Source: Planoprotostelium fungivorum
Lineage: Eukaryota > Evosea > Variosea > Cavosteliida > Cavosteliaceae
Length of the DNA: 64,000 nt
Reading direction: 5' to 3'
Assembly (NCBI GenBank): GCA_003024175.1
Contig: MDYQ01000153.1
Span: 1-64,000, forward strand
Under the pieces are notes generated by a model that searched no databases, was not told where the DNA came from, and saw only the letters and a list, made by a program, of their open reading frames with translations. This document shows, in pieces, positions 44,689 to 56,500 of this stretch. The first letter of the stretch is position 1. Every line of letters begins with the position of its first letter. A program made the position numbers and the translations under genes.

Positions 44689-47600
44689 ATGTCAGAGAAG
44701 ACCGCCTACGACTTGTTGCAAGATCTCGGAGAGAAGGAGCTCACCCGCCCCAAGGAGGATGAGTCCAATGATACAGAAGGCACAGAATCAGAAGAAGGTG
44801 TAAACGTGAGTGTGACCTCTTCTCCTCGAGGATCTCTCCATCCATTGGACGAGGTTACATCTGATCTGGCTACTTCGATTGGAAGACATTAAAAGTGGAC
44901 AGGTATCCATCGAGCCAAATGAACATGGCTATGGAGAAGAGGAATCAAACGAGGATGGTGAGCCAAGATCGCATCATATCTGACACATCTTTCCATTTAT
45001 TCCTAGAATGACTCCCAACAGGATCATACATTGATGAACAAGGAAACTATTACGATTCGATCGGAAATTACTTGGGTTATTATGATGCGGATGGTAGTTT
45101 TTATGAAGATGACGGCACCTTCTACGCTTCTCAGGTGATCCTCCACTCGTCTCCCCACGAACGTCTATCTGACACGCGAAACAGGAGAATACAGAGGAGG
45201 GAGAAGCAGATGTGAGTGGTGCGTTAGAGGACACAGACATGGACGGAGTCATACAGAAGACGGAAGACGAGCCGATCGTGGAGACGGACGAGTCCACAGA
45301 GCAAGCTCTCGAATCTCCCGTCGCACAGCCTACTCGTAAACTGACCAGAGAAGTCAGACTACTCAGCCCCGGAATCGTCGAGGTGAACGAGAACAAACAG
45401 AAGAAGCTGAAGAGTTCAGGATGAAGAAGAAGAGACGGAAGTGAAGACGGAGAGACCTCCAGTCCCCACACGTCATCCACCGACCACAGTTCCCTTCTCA
45501 CCTAAGACGGGTGTCCCCAATTCACCCAATCAGATGTTATCTCCCATCATGAGGTGTCTACTCGTCACATGTTCAATGAGATCGACACGTTGATGATCGG
45601 ATGCATCATGATGCAGATCGAACCGATGTGGATGAGAGAGTGACGTGTGCAGGATGCCCATATTCGATCGAACGGGAAGGGACATGAAAGAGCTGGAGGA
45701 TGAAGCGTTCGTCGGTGCATCTCACGTGACCAAGGTCACCTTGTCCAGGAATCTATTCTCGTCTCTTCCCTCTTCTGCCATCGATCTGGTCAATCTGCAA
45801 CACTTGGACATCAGTCACAACCGTTTAACAGAGTTTCCTGACGTCATTCCTACCTTCTCTCAATTGGTGGTATGTAGTCTTCTCATTCCTCTCCTTCATT
45901 CTTGTTAAAATGAAACAGGATCTATTGTTATTTGGAAATCGTATCTCTACCCTGCCTCAGAGTGTTTCGGTGAGTCAGATTGAATTTTAATGCTCCACTA
46001 CCAAATGATCTCATTCTCTCACTTTGCATTCACATTCTTGTTCAATCAAATATAACAATCAGACATCTACACCTTCACATTCAGACATATATACTCACTC
46101 GAGGTAGAAATTAACAAAGCTAAAACTACTGAACCTGTCATCCAACCGGATGACTCATCTTCCCGAAGAGATATCGCAGATCCCTCAACTGGTCCATCTG
46201 AACGTGTCGAGGAACAAGCTCACCTCTCTCCCCTCATACATCTCCTTCTTCCCAAAGACCATCACCACCCTCAATCTCTCCAACAACAGCCTCTCTGACA
46301 TACCCAGAAGTCTATCTCATCTCAACTCACTCAAGGTACGTCACTTTTATCACAACATCTATACATCACAACATCTATCACATCACAACATCTATACATC
46401 ACAACATCTATCACATCACAACATCTATCACATCACAACATCTATCACATCACAACATCTATCACATCACAACATCTATCACATCACAACATCTATCAAG
46501 GCATTAGCTCATCTACTGATCTCTCAATCAGACGTTACGATTGGCGGAGAATCAGATTCAATCGTTTGCCGATCAACTGAATCTCCCCTCGCTGACGGAT
46601 CTGGACCTTCACGACAACCAGTTGACCGAGGTGCAGTCCTGCGTGTCACTTCATCACCTTCTGAACATCACAGGTTCCACAGTGTCTGTCGAACATGGTC
46701 AACTTGGTGAAGTTATCCGTATCAAAGAATAGATTGAAGACACTGGGAAGAGACATGAACAAGATGTCCCAGCTGCAGGTGACAAGGGAGAAAGGAGATG
46801 ACTGAGATGGACAGGAATTGTACCTGAAAGAGAACGAGATCGAGGAGATACCGACAGAACTGTACGAACTGGGCGAGCTGACCACCATCGATCTGACGAA
46901 CAATCGAGTCACGAGCCTGTCTCCAGATATCTCTCGCCTGACGAAATTGGAGTCACTCCTCCTGGGCGATAACAAATTGTCTGATCTACCCGAGGAGGTG
47001 TGTTACCCTGCGTTCGTTCGTCTCATGTCTTCAGATCGGTCAGCTGTCAGCTCTGAGACAGTTGACCTTGTTCAGAAACAAGTTGAAGGGGGTACCTCAG
47101 AGTCTGTTACAATTGAATGAGCTGAACCTGTTGCTATTGAGTTACAATGAGATTGAACAACTCGGCTTTGATGAGATACCCGAAGATNTCAGCACTGAGA
47201 CAGTTGACCTTGTTCAGAAACAAGTTGAAGGGGGTACCTCAGAGTCTGTTACAATTGAGTGAGCTGAACCTGTTGCTATTGAGTTACAATGAGATTGAAC
47301 AACTCGGCTTTGATGAGATACCCGAAGATTGCTGGTCTTACATGGAAGAGCTCCATCTCTCTGGTAATCCCTTCTCTCAGGTGCTTTCCCTCTCTTCTTC
47401 ATTTCATCCTCTCCTCTCCTTCATTTGATTATCTCCTCTTCTTCATCTGCTGATTATATCTTCTTCTTCATTTGATCATCTCTTTCCTTCATTCTATTGA
47501 TATATCTAATGATGTTAGGTGCCTCTGAGCTCTCAGTTGTTATCTGGAATGAGGCAATTGACGACCTTATTCCTCGGAAACTGTCAGTTAGGTAACGAGA

Positions 47601-48947
47601 TCGATTCCATCAGCTCCACAGCCACACTGACCCACTTGGACATCTCAGGAAACAAGATCACACAGGTACATCACTCTCCACATCAAACGTTAACGTGAAA
47701 CAGATTCCCGAGAGCTTCAGAGGGCTGATGGAACTCCAACGATTGGACATCAGTCACAACTCCATCGAAGACATCGGAGAGGACATATTAGAGGGAATGA
47801 TCTACCTGCAAGAGATCATCCTATCCAACAATCCCATCACTCTCAAGAACTTAATCGAACTCCCCTTCTTATCTACTCTGATGGACAGGTGATGCACTCT
47901 CTTCACTGTCACACTCATGCTTATCAGGGGAGTGGTGTGCTATCTAGACATCCTTCCCTTGGAGAAGAATTACGCAGAAGTGCCACCAACGATCGAGAAG
48001 AACGAAGAGAGAAGATACGCATACACGGAGATGACAGGAAAGCGACCGACACAAGAGGACGCACTGCTGATCGAGGAGAATTTCACCTACACGACTCCAG
48101 GTGAGTGAAGGAGGAGAGAAGTACTGAGAGACACAGAAGGAGAGACGAAGAAGGTCCAACTGTGGGGTGTCTTCGATGGACACGCCGGCAGCTCGGCCTC
48201 TAAATTTGGCGTGAAGAAGTATCCGAAGGCTCTACGGTGAGTGAAGGAGCGAGGAGGAGATTGAATGGAACAGGAAACAACTGGAAGAAGGGAAGGAAGG
48301 GTTAGAAGCGTTAGATGGAGCGTTCCAGGAGGTGAATCGAGGATTTCGAGAGGCGATGGATGCGAACGAATTACCACCGATGGAGAGACACTGCGGGTCG
48401 ACGGGACTGGCGTTGATCGTAGATCGAGAGAAGAGGAAGCTTTATTGTGCCAATGTTGGTGATACAAGGGCTGTATTAAGCAGAGGAGGAAAAGCCATTC
48501 GACTCTCTTACGACCACAAGGTAATTCTATTCTCATCCACTATTTCAGTCGTTGATCGAATCAGCCAGGGGACGAAGAGGATAGGATCAATGAACTGGGG
48601 GGACACGTTGTGGGTGAAGTCACTCGACGCGTCAACGGAGTCATTGCCGTGTCCAGGGCCATAGGTGTGTCACCGTCTGAGAGGGACACTGAATATCCAC
48701 AGGGGACTTTTACATGGCACCCTTTGTCACCTGCGAATGCCACCTGGCTGAATTCGACATCACGGAGGAGGACGATCATCTCATCTTGGGGTGTGATGGT
48801 GTCTGGGATGAGATCGGGGACCAGAAGGCCGTGGACATCATCTCCTCCGGTTCGAATCTCTACGATTCATCCGTTCGACTGAGAGACGCCGCTTATCTCT
48901 TGTCTTCGGAGGACAACATCAGCGTCATCACCGTGTCTCTCCAATAA
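44689..48947 (+). CDS. LRR-PP2C protein phosphatase (PHLPP-like)
   Basis: Predicted metal-dependent Ser/Thr phosphatase. The proposed start is MSEKTAYDLLQDLGEKELT. An acidic region follows, with the Tyr/Gly/Asp-rich GNYYDSIGNYLGYYDADG. Splicing then leads to a Pro/Thr-rich linker and a series of leucine-rich repeats: LQHLDISHNRLTEFPDV, LVHLNVSRNKLTSLP, LTDLDLHDNQLTE, LTTIDLTNNRVTSL, LQRLDISHNSIEDI. The PP2C domain has RPTQEDALL, WGVFDGHAGS, CANVGDTRAVLSRGG, LGCDGVWDEIGD and SSEDNISVITV, so all metal-binding acids are present. It ends VSLQ. The acidic N-terminal part could be a separate gene. One N and an adjacent exact duplication disturb the LRR part. Confidence 0.8.
46340..46500 (+). repeat. 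17-nt tandem repeat inside an LRR-PP2C intron
   Basis: The unit CACATCACAACATCTAT and a shorter variant are repeated about eight to nine times between the exons ending SLSHLNSLK and starting TLRLAENQI. It makes this intron several times longer than its neighbours. Confidence 0.8.
47043..47331. repeat. Near-identical direct duplication around a single N: probable assembly join
   Basis: About 140 bases starting near 47050 recur after the N at 47187, with only a couple of base differences. Both copies encode the same LRR segment (LRQLTLFRNKLKGVPQSLL). A lone N between two near-identical stretches is typical of an overlap not merged by an assembler. Confidence 0.85.
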
Positions 48948-48982
48948 ATTCATCATCACGTGAACAGACACATCTTTATCTT

Positions 48983-50636
48983 TACTTTTCGGGGTTGAGA
49001 GAGATGTAATGAGGTGATGCATCGGATCCAGAGAACCATCCATCCGCGTTGGTCGTTGCCTTTCGATCGAACTGATACCACGTCAAACTCTGTGCATCTT
49101 ACAGTGCACTCACCGTGTTAGGGAAGAGATCATCTTGGAAGAACGAGTTCTCTCTTCTGGGTACCTGAGAGAGTTCGATACACGAAGAAAGTGAAGAAAG
49201 AATCACACCTCGAAGCGAATGGAAGTGGCCAGGCCGTTGGGTGACACTTTGATAAATCGCTGCGATAGTGAGCCTTTACATGATGCAATGACTCACGGCA
49301 ATTTCACACTTGACGGCATCCACGTTCGTCTTGGGTAACAGAGCCAAACCTGTCTGAGGATCCTTCGATTTGAACTCGTTCAGATAGTGAAGCATAGGCT
49401 CATCGCTACCCAATTCATAGTAACGAATGTTACCATCACCCTATCCAAGTCAGCACAACAAACACATCTTCTTCTCTCAATGCGATGATGATCGTCCTCG
49501 ATGAGAAGATGAGATGATGAGGGAATACCTTTCCAGCGACGTAAACGAGACCGAGATCTCTGTCTGCATAAGGGAACAGATGGGAGGACCCAGTATCGAC
49601 ACGAACGGTAGTCAGCCTCTTTCCGAAGCTCCTGGGATCCCACAGAGCCAATTCCCTGTCAGTGCCCTTGCTAGACCCGGCCGTCAGGAGGAGCTCAGGC
49701 TCTGTATCAAATCACTCAATGTCTGAAGAGTAGAACTCACCTCCTTGTTTTCCAACGAATGTGTTCTGTGCACCCTTAACACCCGAATGATCTTCAGCAG
49801 AGGCGACGAGAGGTGAAGAGGCTCTGGGGTCGAACAATCGAACCTGAGAGGATCAGCCAGATCATCATGACGATGAGAACCTTCTTGTCCTTGCAAGAAG
49901 AGGCGACGAGCTTTCCATCTGCGGACCAGCAGAAGGATGTGGGTGCTGCCTTAAATTCCGTTAGTGGTCTTCTGTATTATGTGACGAGATGCACCTGATG
50001 ATCTGGGAGGGACGCGCGAGACTGGCCAGTAGAGACATCCCACAGCTGAACTGATTTTGCGGCGTCAGCGGTCAGCAGGACATCAGAGGCCAGGGGATGA
50101 AAAGACAAGTTCATGACTCTGTCGCTTGGTGAGATCGAGAATGAGGAAGACTGTCACCTCTTCTCCGACACTTTGTACTCCCTCTCCGGTGCAGCTGGGC
50201 TCTGCTCATAACCACCGTCGGGGATCCTCCAGAAGCTGACTGTTCCATCGGAGTTGGCTGTGGCCAAGAGATTGTCGTCGGTCGAAGCGAATTGGAGGTC
50301 GTTCACTGTCCTGTCTTCTTGGAGGATCAACTAAAATACATCAACTGCATGTGAAGGGAGAATGACGCACAGGATGTTCGGGGTGAACAGAACCTTTGTG
50401 GCTAAGTGGGATGACTGCGACTGTTCCTGTGAGAGCCCAAGGTACTGCAAGGAAACGACCGTTCGCCTTGACTGGGTTGGCGTCCAACTGCACTGAGAGG
50501 ATGGGTTACATCTGAGTTCCACATACAGATCTTCACCTGAACCGATCTTGACCCCATTAATGCATTCGGTGGGCTGAAACGGAGTGCCGAAGAGGTGGCG
50601 ATATTTGGATTCACGAGGTTTCTTGGAGAGAGACAT
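48983..50636 (-). CDS. Coronin, actin-binding WD40 protein
   Basis: Coronins bind F-actin and the Arp2/3 complex in the cell cortex. The N-terminus MSLSKKPRESKYRHLFGTP is the coronin signature (SKYRHxxGxP), and further exons give WALTGTVAVIPLSHKG. WD repeats include DLQFASTDDNLLATANSDG and LSFHPLASDVLLTADAAK, with WDVSTGQ. The C-terminal end follows the family's LFPDT block (DDLFPNT, WFSGSDASPHYISLNPEK) and stops there. I see no C-terminal coiled coil, so it is shorter than most coronins, or the coil is in exons I missed. Many short introns. Confidence 0.88.
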
Positions 50637-51330
50637 GCTGACGCGTCGGCTACTTGAAAATGAACCAGGAGGAATATGTTACGTAACATATGTTTCCACC
50701 ACTACACACAGACACAAACACCAAACAAGGACAAAAAACTATACGATTTCCAATGGAAGAGATGCATCAATTTCTATGTGCAGATCAACAACTTATCAAG
50801 TCTTCTCTGTTGGCAAGAGACAGTATATTCACAAAATGAGTACCAGATTTGGTTTTTCTGGTTGGGATCCATGCATTTGGATCACTAATTTTATTGTCGT
50901 GCATATTCCAGAAGTCGGGAGAGAAGTGATCCATTCTCAATGCACCATTTGACTACCAACCGGAAAAACCGAATCATCACTTGGAGATAAATGAGACAGA
51001 AATAAGCGAGACATTCTCGTGTACGTCAATCTCTTTAAGGGTTCCTTTTCTGTGGTTGTACAATCGAAATAACGTCTCAGAAGGCCTGAACCAGTTTGAA
51101 TGAGTTGACAGGAGAATCTTCGATCACACCATCAACAGCGGGATTACATTTAGAAGATAACAACTCTTGACAATTCCGTTTCGTATTCGATGCTGAATCT
51201 CAATGGAGTGAACACGTGGTCTCATCGTGAGTGTCTACAATGATAAAATCGACTTTTTTGGAATCTAATCTCGTCAGACACGGAAATTTTGTCTATCACG
51301 GGTTCCCCAAGGCCTGAAATGTCAAAAGAG
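50637..51330. other. Non-coding stretch between coronin and tRNA-Asp
   Basis: Holds copy 2 of the MITE-like element (50848-50973). Plus-strand frames of 122 and 70 codons cross it but show no domains. Nothing else supportable. Confidence 0.4.
50848..50973. mobile_element. MITE-like element, copy 2
   Basis: 126 bases bounded by 18-bp terminal inverted repeats: TTTGGTTTTTCTGGTTGG at the left and, reversed, TTCGGTTTTTCCGGTTGG at the right, 16 of 18 identical. The interior matches copy 1 at 43481-43591, for example the shared GGGAGAGAAGTGATCCAT. It encodes nothing. A non-autonomous DNA transposon or a structured RNA are both possible. Confidence 0.62.
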
Positions 51331-51425
51331 CTCCCCGACCGGGAATTGAACCCGGGTCCCAAGCGTTCTGCGCCATGTGTGGCGTTTCTGACAGGCTTGT
51401 ATACTCACCACTATACTATCGAGGA
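51331..51425 (-). tRNA. tRNA-Asp(GUC) with 23-nt intron
   Basis: The minus strand begins TCCTCGATAGTATAGTGGTGA, the usual start of tRNA-Asp with its A box, and ends with the T arm GGGTTCAATTCC and acceptor strand CGGGGAG. The anticodon stem CAAGC/GCTTG encloses loop bases CTGTCA, giving anticodon GUC. A 23-base insert after position 37 contains a GCGCCA/TGGCGC-like hairpin. Mature length would be 72. Confidence 0.92.
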
Positions 51426-51927
51426 GTGATGTAGTGTCCGCGGGATAATCACATATCATATATTTGGTAAATTGACCCAAACGCTGTCCGTGCGTATAAA
51501 TCCTGCCTCTTAGCCACCACCCTTGGCACATGCATCTCCTCTCCATCGAACATGATACCGTATCGGTAGGGCTCCCCCATCTTCGGATGTAGCTCGCACA
51601 TGGCGATGATACGAAGAATATCGAAACGAAAAACGTGTGGTTGGCTTGGACCGGAACGATAGATTAACGGATACATGAATCAACTTTGGGCACTTGAACT
51701 CTTTATATTCTAAAATATAAAGAGTTCCGAGCTCGAAATGTAAATTGCGGGCGATGTTTATTCTGTGTTGGTAATCCATCGTGTTGTAGCATTTTGTACC
51801 TCGAATATTGCACTGGGGTCTGCAAGGGTTATCGTAATTCTGTGTGATATTCAGGCTCAATGAATCGTTGTAGATCGCCACCATCCCAAAGACCCAAAAG
51901 ATCCCTCACAATCTTCTCGACAGGAAC
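51426..51927. other. Stretch between tRNA-Asp and next gene; weak minus-strand ORF
   Basis: Minus-strand frames (51510-51884 and 51449-51676) could form a small split gene starting MVAIYNDSLSLNITQNYDN. I recognise no domain. The hairpin at 51696-51727 interrupts the first frame's middle. Confidence 0.3.
51696..51727. repeat. Perfect 14-bp inverted repeat with 4-nt loop
   Basis: GAACTCTTTATATT and its exact complement flank the loop CTAA. In RNA from either strand it would form a stable AU-rich hairpin. No T-run follows that would mark a terminator. Confidence 0.85.
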
Positions 51928-53358
51928 ATGAGCGAAAGTCTCGACAACTCACCCGAATCATACGAGTCTCCCGTCCGCACCCCGATTGAAGACCGTTTCA
52001 TCACTCTCAATCTAGGGGCTTCTGATACTTGGGAGATATTGAGCGCTGCCATAGAGGACTATGCAAACCAGGACGATGACAGCAAGAAGGAACCACTGTT
52101 ACTCAATGTCATCGAACTGTTCAAAACTGCCTGCAAGAACGGAGTTGTCCGAGGTTTGTGTCTCGAGAAACACGCCAAGTATTCATGGTGAGAAGACGAC
52201 CAGTTGAAAGACACTCATTTCATTAGGTGGATCACTTGTGGCGTTGCGAAACCAGGGGACGGACAATGGATCGTCAAGACCGGAGGAGCCAAAGTGAAGG
52301 GAGACATTTCAAGGGCCTCCGGGAGCGCCATATGCGCATCTTCGAGTAAAGAATACCAGCTCGCCCGCTGGTCCTTCTGTAACAAGTCTACCCAACAGAA
52401 GCCAGACGAAGAGACTGCTCAAGTGCACCTGTACATCCTTAATGATCCTGGGGATATTCCACCATTTCCAAAGCCACAATTCTATCCCACCCTAGACAGC
52501 CCGATAACAGCAGAAGATGAGCGTTTCCTAGAAGAGGAGGAGGCAAGGAGGAGAAGTTTACCGTCATCACCTCTTGCCACCACCACATCGCCACAAGATT
52601 CAGAATCAAATGCACCATCCGTAGCTGTAGCTCCTGTCACTCCGACCTCCACCAACAAATCTTCTCGTAGATCGGCCACTTCGAAGACGGAAGACGGAGG
52701 TCATATCACCAAGCGAGACGACCACGAGGTGAAGCCTACGACGGAACAGACCCCCCCGATCGATCCACTTGATGAAAAAGGGGATCCTCTCCAGACGTGG
52801 GACGTTCTGAACGATACCATCACGAGCTACGTGAACGAGAAGGGTAAACACAAGAAGGAGGAATTCCTCGTACAAGTCAACGAACATTTCAAGAAGGCTT
52901 GTGATAATGGTACAGCCCGCAGATTGTCCGTCTCTAAGCACGAGAGGTATTCGTGGTAAGGAGACGTTCATCGCCGTCGGCTTCCTAACGTTCTTTACAG
53001 GTGGGTCATCTGTAATGTATCAGATCGAAAGCCTGCCAGTGGTACGTGGACAGTCAAATTGGGAGGAAAGAAAGAATCGAACAGAGGTCTTAAGAAGGGC
53101 TCGGGCACGGCCAAATGCAGCCGCTACGAAGAAGCCGAAAAGACATACAAACTCGTACGCTTGAGTGTAGGGGAGAACGAGAGATTTCAGTTAATCATCC
53201 TCAAATCGCCCGACGACAGCACACCACCTCCTCCCAGGAGTGAGACTGTAGAGAGTCCATCCGCGAAAAAGTCACCTCCAAGTAAGGTGAAACCGAAAGA
53301 AGGTGCCAGGTCCCCGGTTTCCGAGGTTTTGGCAAACATCAAACCTGTGTCCTCTTGA
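51928..53358 (+). CDS. Protein with two copies of an unrecognised ~100-residue domain
   Basis: I recognise no known family. Repeat 1 runs from TWEILSAAIEDYANQ through KTACKNGVVRG and KHAKYSWWITCGVA to QLARWSF. Repeat 2 runs from TWDVLNDTITSYVNE through KKACDNGTARR and KHERYSWWVICNVS to KLVRLSV. Shared features are a helical first half with K-AC-NG, the YSWW core and a basic GGxK segment. Both repeats carry an intron at the same codon and phase, within the first W of YSWW, so the domain arose by duplication with its intron. A Pro/Ser-rich linker joins them and the C-terminus is Pro/Lys-rich, ending IKPVSS. The domain could bind nucleic acid or actin; the sequence does not say. Confidence 0.7.
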
Positions 53359-53504
53359 CCACAAGTTGGCAAAGACCTAACGGGGAATAAACAAATTGTC
53401 TCTGATGAAGAATGCTTTACAGATTCTGCACTCTCATCTAGAATGAGTTGCAAGACTGCAACCAACTTGATACATGAACATGACCTCCATCACAAGGTCA
53501 GTTT

Positions 53505-56500
53505 TTATTTTCCTGTTTTCTTTCTTCCCACCACTTTCGCCTTCTTCGTTGGGGATACTTCTGTCTCCTCCCTGCGATTGTCACTCCTCTTCTCTTCATC
53601 CTCTCACCTCTTCGTCTTCCCTCCCTTCCCTTCTTCTTTCTTCTTCTCTTCCTTCTTCTCTTCCTTCTTCCCTTCACTCTTCCCCGTCTCGACTGCCTTC
53701 GGCTGAGCCTTGGGTGCTGCACTCTGAACGACCATCTTTCCTTGGTTCTATCGATGGTTAAGAGAGATAGAGGACACAGACTGACCTTATCCTCCACGAG
53801 ACAACCGGGGATGAGGTCGATGAACATGTTCCACGTCACGTGCCTCGAGTCCTTCCTGGTCTCTTTGGTACCCACAATGACGTAATCTGCCTCTTCCACC
53901 TCCTCTGTCATCTCTCCTCCACCCAGTGTGCACACGATGGTGACGCAGTTCTTCATCTTGTACGGTCTCTTCTTGTTCTCTTCCACGAATCCCCTCTCCA
54001 TCATCACCTTCTTGTCCTTGAAGATCAACGCCCTCACTCGACTCCCATACCTTCTCTCTTCAACTTCCTCTCTTGATGAGAGACTCACGGTTCTTCGTTG
54101 ATGAACTGGTTCTCTCTGTGACTCTCTTCGATCCACTTGGGAGTGACCAACCATCTTCCCGTCAGTGCTGCTGCCAGTGTCTTCATTGTCTTGCATCCCG
54201 GTGGTGCTACTACGTGGCTGATGGTCCCATTGAACTCGCATTCGTTCATCGCCTTCGCTCCCATCTTCTCCACCTTTCCTCATCAGTTCATTCTATCTCT
54301 ACATCATGTCTATCCTCTATGTCTATCCTCTATGTCTATCCTCTATGTCTATCCTCTATGTCTATCCTCTATGTCCATTCTCTATGTCTATCCTCTATGT
54401 CCATTCTCTATGTCTATCCTCTATGTCTATCCTCTATGTCCATTCTCTATGTCTATCCCCTCTATGTCCATTCTCTATGTCTATCCCCTCTATGTTATCT
54501 CTGTATCATGTCTATTCTCAATGATATCTCTCACCTTCTGCATCAAGTCATCTCTCAGTGCGGATGTCCACTCGGTATCATCCTTGAATCCAGAGAACAG
54601 GATCACTATTCTCTCTCACTCTTCGTCCTTCTCATCCTCTCACCTTTCTCTTCTCTCTCCTCCCTCTCTTCTTTCTTGGTCTTCTTCGTGTTTGTCTGTT
54701 TCTCTCAGCTCTTCCTTCTCATTCAATAGACTCACAGGGGATGACAGATCGATCGTTGCCGTTTCTCTCTTCCTCTTGTTCTTTGTTGACTCTGGTGTCT
54801 TCTCTTTCTTCTCTTCTTTCTTCTCCACCTCTGTCTCTTCTGTTACTTTCTTCCTTCCCAAGACCTTAGTTGGTGTCCTCTTCTTCGCTTCCTTCTCTTC
54901 TTCCCTCTTTCTCTTTTCTTCCTTCTCTTCCTCCCTCTTTCTCTCTTCTTCCTTCTCTCTTTCCTCTCTCTCTTTCTTCTCCTCCTCTTCCCTCTCTTTC
55001 TTCTCTTGCTCTTCCCTCTCTTTCTTCTCTTGCTCTTCCCTCTCTTTCTTCTCTTGCTCTTCCTTCTCAGCTCTCTTCTTCTCCTCTCTCTCTTGTGTCT
55101 TCTTCTCCTCTTCTTTCCTCTCTTCCTCTCTCCTTCTTGCTTCCTTCTGTTCTTCTTTCTTCGTTTCTACCTTCTTTCCAGGGCTCTTTGTTGGTGTCTT
55201 CTTCCCTCTCTCCTTCTTCTCTTCCTTCTCTTCATCACTACTACACTCTGGCTCTTCGATCTTCTTCGGTGTATCCATTGCGCTCTATTTCATCTCAGTC
55301 TCTATCATGTTCACTATCTCACTCCTCTCTTTGGCTTCGATGTGTTCACTTTCATCTCCGTCTTGCCCTCCACCTCTTGTGCTTCCTTCGTTTCCTTCTT
55401 CACTCTCTTCTCTTCTGTCTTCTTCATGGGACTCTGATACCGTTCAATCCAGCATTCAGTCGATCTCTCACCTGTATCTTCTCTTCCTTCTTTGTCTCCT
55501 GGAGCTTCTGTAGCTCTTTGATCTGTTCTTCCTTCTCTGACAGTTGGATTTCAAAGGTCGTCTGGTTTTCCCTCATCTGCATGATTTCACCCTCCAATCG
55601 ATTGTTCTGTCCTTGTTGGTTGCCATGTCATGGATCACTTTCACCTCTTCCTCCTTCAACTTGATCTCCGTCTTTCGTGCATCAGATTGCTTCCGAGTCT
55701 CCTTGAACTGCTCGTTCCTCCTGTTGTACTTGTCTTGCCATGTCTCTGCCGTCTTCTTGTGAAGATCTATCTCTTGGCGTATTTCCTCCATCTTCACATC
55801 TTCAGTATACATCTACAGTGCATTTGTCAGATGCACCCACCTTCTCCTCCGTTGCCTTCATTTGATCAGCCAATTGACTGCACTTTTCTCTCCACTCTTC
55901 AATCTCTGAAGCAGATTCTCCACTCTTCTGTACTTCTTGCCTCAGCTTCTCCATCTTCTCTTCGGAATCCATCTTCTCTTTCTCCTGTTTCCATCAGATC
56001 CAGGTCTGAAGGTGATACTACACACATGTTGTGCAGTCATCTGCAGAAGAGTCTCCTGTGTGTCTCTCTCTCGCTCTGCCGCTCGCTCTTCCGCCTCTCT
56101 CCTCGCTTGTTCCATATCCTCTTGCAGTGCCTCCATCTTCTTTCGAACTTCCGTTGTTTCTTCCATCATCGATGCCTTCTGTGCTTCATACTCCTCCACT
56201 CGTTGCCTCAGCGTTTCACCTTCTGTATCCCTTCTGATGATCAACACTTCTCACTCACCGATATCACACCTCTCCTTGGCTTGTCTTTCCTGTTCTTCTC
56301 GATTGATTTGGATGATCGAATTCAGCCGCTCGACCTCCATGGTATGCTCTCTTTCTCTCTCTTCTCTCCTCTCCTCTTCCTCTTTCATTTCTACTCGAAG
56401 TGCTTCCAACTAGTAGAGGTGAATCAGCTTATTCAATGTATCGATGGCTGTACCTGTTCTCTGCTCTCTTTCATCTTGTCTGTCTCCTCTTGCATCTCTT

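Noticed and set aside
46340-46500. Regular repeats as a CRISPR array
   Set aside because: Units are adjacent with no unique spacers, lie inside a eukaryotic intron, and no cas genes are present. The same holds for 54304-54505.
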